From the NCBI GenBank assembly GCA_015487985.1, contig WFOP01000400.1, positions 1 through 8,912 of the forward strand: a stretch of DNA of 8,912 nucleotides, written 5' to 3'. The notes beneath the pieces are model-generated. The model ran no database searches, had not been told where the DNA came from, and saw only the letters and a list, made by a program, of their open reading frames with translations. This DNA comes from Hyphomicrobiales bacterium. GTDB taxonomy: Bacteria; Pseudomonadota; Alphaproteobacteria; Rhizobiales; Devosiaceae. The position numbers and the translations under genes were made by a program. Position 1 is the first letter of the stretch. Each line of letters starts with the position of its first letter. Below, piece by piece: positions 6,386 to 8,912 of this stretch.

Positions 6386-8118
6386 TGATCGTCTTCCTGT
6401 TGTTCTTTTGGTTTTGGGGGGTTAAGTGGTGTTACCCTGTCCAGTCTGGCGCCGGGGAAAGTGAGAAGGATTTCCTGCACCAACGGCTCGCGCTCAGCGG
6501 CAGCATATAAAGCGGCTTCTTTGGCTTCCTTGTCTTCGCGCAACGTGGGAACCTTTTTACCGGCTTCATCCATATCAGGAGTGGAAACACTCACCAGCCA
6601 GTTTTTTCCCGTCCATTGCTTAAGGCGGGTTGAAAGCATTGAAACAATAGTGCGGTCCGCATTTTCAGTCAGGGCGATTTCAATTTTTCCCGGCTCAAAA
6701 CCAAGGGGCCGGACATCCGTTTCAAGGGCGATTTTAACCAGCATATCGCGCTTTTGTCCGGCCAGCGCCACCAGATCGGCAAAGGTTTCTGGCATGGGCA
6801 AATCAGCATGCACCGCCTCAGGCACATTCATGGCTTTGGCCGACGAAGTGGTGCGCATGGCCTCAACCGGGGCAACAAGGCCAAGGCTTTTGCTGCCCTG
6901 TCCGGGTGATGAATTCAGGGCGCCGGCAGATTGCGCGGGGGTGGAAGTTTCCGCCCGCATGAGTTTTTCAATCAACTCATCGGGGGTGGGCAGGTCTGCC
7001 GCGTGCGCCAGGCGGATCAACACCATTTCCAGCGCCTGAATTGCGTTGGTGCTCTGGGCGATTTCGTTCAGACCGGTATGCAAAATCTGCCATGTTCGCG
7101 TTAGCACCCGCATATCGAGTTTATCCGCCAGTTCGGCGCCGCGCTCGCGCTCATCGGGGGTAAGAGAGGGGTCTTCAGCGGTGGCGGCGACCACTTTGAG
7201 GCGCGAAACAAGATGGGTGAACTGGGCCAGATCAGCGGCGATTGCCTGGGGGTCAGTGCCCGCATCATAAAGGGTGCGCGTGATTTGCAACGCCTCAGCC
7301 ACCTTGCCCCCCAGCAGGGCAACAAACAAATCAATGGAAAGCGAACGGTCGGCCAGCCCCAGCATATCGCGCACAGAAGTCGCTTCAACCTTACCATCCC
7401 CGTGGGCAATTGCCTGATCGGTCAGGGAGAGGCAGTCGCGCACCGACCCTTCCCCGGCGCGCACGATCATGGAGAGCGCATCGGGATCAAAAGCTATGTT
7501 TTCCTTGCCCAGCAGTTCAACCAGATAATCGTTCATCACCTCAGGGGTAATGCGGCGCAAATCAAATCGCTGGCAGCGCGAGAGCACTGTTACGGGCACT
7601 TTGCGGATTTCGGTGGTGGCGAAAATAAATTTCACATAGGGGGGCGGTTCTTCAAGGGTTTTAAGCAACCCGTTAAAGGCGGCTTTGGAAAGCATATGCA
7701 CCTCGTCGATAATATAGACCTTATAGCGCGCCGTTGCGGGGGCATATTTCACCGAATCTATGATTTCACGAATATCGTCGATGCCGGTATTTGAGGCGGC
7801 ATCCATTTCAATGACATCCACATGACGCCCCTCAATGATTGCCTGACAGTGAATGCCGGGCTGCTCGATGTTGAGGCGCGGGGCCTTGCCGTTTTCATCT
7901 TCATAGTTAAAGGCACGAGCCAGAATACGCGCCGTTGTGGTTTTACCGACCCCGCGCACACCGGTCAGAATAAACGCGTGGTGAATACGGTTGGTCTTGA
8001 ACGCATTGGCAAAGGTCTGCACCATGGCCTCCTGCCCGATAAGGGCGGAAAAATCCAGCGGACGGTATTTGCGTGCCAGAACCAGATAAGGCTCGGCGGG
8101 GTTCTGGGTGTCTGACAT
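6382..8118 (-). CDS. dnaX: DNA polymerase III subunit gamma/tau (clamp loader ATPase)
   Basis: DnaX is the ATPase motor of the replicative clamp loader that places the beta clamp on DNA; its tau C-terminus links polymerase and helicase. The 578 residues contain Walker A GVRGVGKT at 53-60, Walker B IIDEVH around Asp138/Glu139, sensor 1 FATTE at 166-170, and the SRC arginine-finger motif at 180-182. Domain III runs to about residue 365. A linker rich in Ser/Ala/Gly (about 385-430) leads to a tau-type C-terminal domain. The zinc module normally holding four cysteines keeps only Cys91 (see findings). The start MSDTQNPAEPYLVLARKYRP is of alphaproteobacterial type; the ribosome site (GGGG about 8 nt upstream) is modest. 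It follows the SRP RNA by 73 bp and overlaps ybaB by 4 bp. No convincing programmed-frameshift site for a gamma form is seen mid-gene. Confidence 0.97.
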   Translation of the reverse strand: MSDTQNPAEPYLVLARKYRPLDFSALIGQEAMVQTFANAFKTNRIHHAFILTGVRGVGKTTTARILARAFNYEDENGKAPRLNIEQPGIHCQAIIEGRHVDVIEMDAASNTGIDDIREIIDSVKYAPATARYKVYIIDEVHMLSKAAFNGLLKTLEEPPPYVKFIFATTEIRKVPVTVLSRCQRFDLRRITPEVMNDYLVELLGKENIAFDPDALSMIVRAGEGSVRDCLSLTDQAIAHGDGKVEATSVRDMLGLADRSLSIDLFVALLGGKVAEALQITRTLYDAGTDPQAIAADLAQFTHLVSRLKVVAATAEDPSLTPDERERGAELADKLDMRVLTRTWQILHTGLNEIAQSTNAIQALEMVLIRLAHAADLPTPDELIEKLMRAETSTPAQSAGALNSSPGQGSKSLGLVAPVEAMRTTSSAKAMNVPEAVHADLPMPETFADLVALAGQKRDMLVKIALETDVRPLGFEPGKIEIALTENADRTIVSMLSTRLKQWTGKNWLVSVSTPDMDEAGKKVPTLREDKEAKEAALYAAAEREPLVQEILLTFPGARLDRVTPLNPPKPKEQQEDDQ

Positions 8119-8191
8119 CAGCTAAACCCCGGCGGTTGCGTAAAACGGGAGAGAATCGGTTGCTTTCATTGGTTCAGTCTAAAAGCATAGC

Positions 8192-8285
8192 GGAAGGCTG
8201 ACAACGACCCATATCAAAACTCGTTGGGGCTGCTTCCTTCCGGACCTGACCCGGTTGGCGAGAGATATGTCCGCGCCAACCTTCC
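8192..8285 (-). ncRNA. ffs: Bacterial small signal recognition particle RNA (4.5S type)
   Basis: SRP RNA binds Ffh and directs ribosomes making membrane proteins to FtsY at the membrane. The minus strand carries the universal domain IV core at 8228-8251, including GTCCGGAAGGAAGCAGCC with its GGAA tetraloop and asymmetric loop. The ends pair: GGAAGG (8280-8285) with CCTTCC (8192-8197). Internal helices also pair, for example GACATATC with GATATG...GTC, and CTCG with CGAG flanking the core. This gives a single hairpin of about 94 nt without an Alu domain, as in Gram-negative bacteria. The exact ends are inferred from the terminal helix. Only TTTT and no separate terminator hairpin follows, so some transcription may continue into dnaX 73 bp downstream. 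Confidence 0.95.
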
Positions 8286-8292
8286 TAAGGGG

Positions 8293-8322
8293 TTATTTGG
8301 GGTAAAAGGAAAACGATTGCAA
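8293..8322 (-). promoter_or_regulatory. Candidate promoter of the SRP RNA gene
   Basis: On the minus strand TTGCAA (8317-8322) and AAATAA (8293-8298) are separated by 18 nt. Counting on from the -10 predicts a start at an A at 8286, one base before the paired 5' end of the RNA. The fit between predicted start and RNA fold is good, although the -10 is only a partial match. The promoter may also serve dnaX-ybaB-recR by readthrough. Confidence 0.45.
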
Positions 8323-8353
8323 GGGGGTTGTCCGGGGATAGCCAAGTTCCCCC

Positions 8354-8912
8354 CTATTTCCTTGCGGCCGGGTAAACCCCCAATATCTTGAAATAATCGG
8401 TGAAGAACCCAAGCTCCTCAAACGCCAGACGCACGTTTTCATCATCAGGGTGGCCCCCGATATCGGCATAAAACTGGGTGGCGGTGAAGGAGCCGTCAAT
8501 CATATAGCTTTCGAGTTTGAGCATGTTCACGGAATTGGTGGCAAAGCCCCCCATGGCCTTGTAAAGGGCGGCGGGCACGTTGCGGACACGAAAAACAAAG
8601 GTGGTTTTTACATTGTCCCCGTCCGGTTTTGCCTCCAGTTTTTCGCGCGACATAACCAGAAAGCGGGTGGTGTTGTGGCTGGCGTCTTCAATATTCTGAG
8701 CGATAACATCAAGGCCATAAATATCTGCGGCAATCGTGGAGGCGATGGCGGCGCGAGACTTGTCATTAAGTTCAGCGACTTCACGGGCCGACCCTGCGGT
8801 ATCAACCGAATTGATGGCAACAAGATTGTTTTTGCGGATGAAATTTCGGCACTGGCCAAGGGCCACCGAGAGGCTTTGCACCGACTTGATGTCCGCCAGG
8901 GTGGCGCCGGGC
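8354..8912 (-). CDS. pheA: Prephenate dehydratase with ACT domain, N-terminus outside the window
   Basis: This enzyme converts prephenate to phenylpyruvate in phenylalanine synthesis and is feedback-inhibited by phenylalanine through the ACT domain. The frame is open to the window edge (about 185 codons present of the ~285 usual). The GTG at 8881 lies inside a conserved region (ADIKSVQSLSVALGQCR) and is not the start. The catalytic-domain end is seen as DTAGSAREVAE, AAIASTIAADIYGLDVIA and the TRF catalytic motif (NTTRFLVMSRE). The ACT domain starts near TTFVFRVRNVPAALYKAMGG and carries LESYM, then FYADIGGHPDD. A monofunctional dehydratase-ACT form is typical of alphaproteobacteria; a fused chorismate mutase cannot be excluded because the N-terminus is missing. 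The usual SHxxA motif reads SLSVA here (see findings). The gene ends about 68 bp before the SRP RNA. Confidence 0.95.
   Translation of the reverse strand, partial: PGATLADIKSVQSLSVALGQCRNFIRKNNLVAINSVDTAGSAREVAELNDKSRAAIASTIAADIYGLDVIAQNIEDASHNTTRFLVMSREKLEAKPDGDNVKTTFVFRVRNVPAALYKAMGGFATNSVNMLKLESYMIDGSFTATQFYADIGGHPDDENVRLAFEELGFFTDYFKILGVYPAARK

Noticed and set aside
6540..6570. A TAAAAAG heptamer near the 3' end of dnaX as a possible tau/gamma frameshift site
   Set aside because: It does not match the A AAA AAG slippery heptamer because re-pairing of the first codon fails, and it lies about 50 codons from the stop, so it would not produce a gamma-sized product.
6461..7039. A 192-codon open frame on the + strand opposite dnaX, and a similar 193-codon one at 7213-7794
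   Set aside because: Both are Ser/Arg-rich or His/Gly-rich shadows of the dnaX coding strand without recognisable domains.
8323..8353. G-run and C-run pairing after the pheA stop as a terminator
   Set aside because: The possible stem is short and has no following U-tract, and the segment borders the SRP RNA promoter; the pairing is probably chance.
1..8912. A novel defence, mobile or biosynthetic system
   Set aside because: Apart from one unknown membrane protein, every gene belongs to a recognised housekeeping family in a familiar order; no transposase, integrase, toxin-antitoxin, CRISPR or reverse transcriptase feature is seen.

Overview
This 8.9 kb window looks like a core chromosomal segment of an alphaproteobacterium, probably from the Hyphomicrobiales (Rhizobiales) or a close relative. 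The evidence is the protein signatures (DnaX with its zinc module nearly lost, a rhizobial-style ACT-domain prephenate dehydratase, TruA, Fmt and Def) and the gene order dapE, then truA-fmt-def, rmuC, and recR-ybaB-dnaX-ffs-pheA. GC content is about half by eye and coding density is very high. I see no mobile elements, CRISPR arrays, tRNAs, rRNAs or clear signs of horizontal transfer. The genus cannot be fixed from this sequence.

Layout. Positions 1-1561 (+ strand) hold the 3' part of dapE (lysine/peptidoglycan synthesis), overlapped by 4 bp by an unrecognised gene for a five-helix membrane protein. Positions 1600-3897 (- strand) hold a compact operon read def, fmt, truA: N-terminal methionine formylation and deformylation plus tRNA pseudouridylation. 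A divergent intergenic region of about 135 bp (3898-4032) separates def from rmuC (+ strand, 4033-5406), which encodes a membrane-anchored coiled-coil protein with a nuclease-like domain. Positions 5443-8285 (- strand) read ffs (4.5S/SRP RNA), dnaX, ybaB, recR: protein targeting RNA, the DNA polymerase III clamp loader, a nucleoid-associated protein and a recombinational repair factor. Upstream of ffs, 8354-8912 holds the 3' part of pheA (prephenate dehydratase).

How the genes work together. Def and Fmt act on opposite ends of one cycle: Fmt formylates initiator Met-tRNA and Def removes the formyl group from new proteins. TruA modifies the tRNA anticodon arm. DnaX, YbaB and RecR share an old DNA replication/repair neighbourhood whose order, including the SRP RNA just upstream, also occurs in Bacillus subtilis (scr-dnaX-yaaK-recR).

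I found no new defence, mobile or biosynthetic system here. The observations most worth a second look are an acidic insert in peptide deformylase, the loss of most zinc-module cysteines in DnaX, the unknown membrane protein coupled to dapE, and the conserved ffs-dnaX-ybaB-recR arrangement. No stretch longer than 300 bp lacks a gene.
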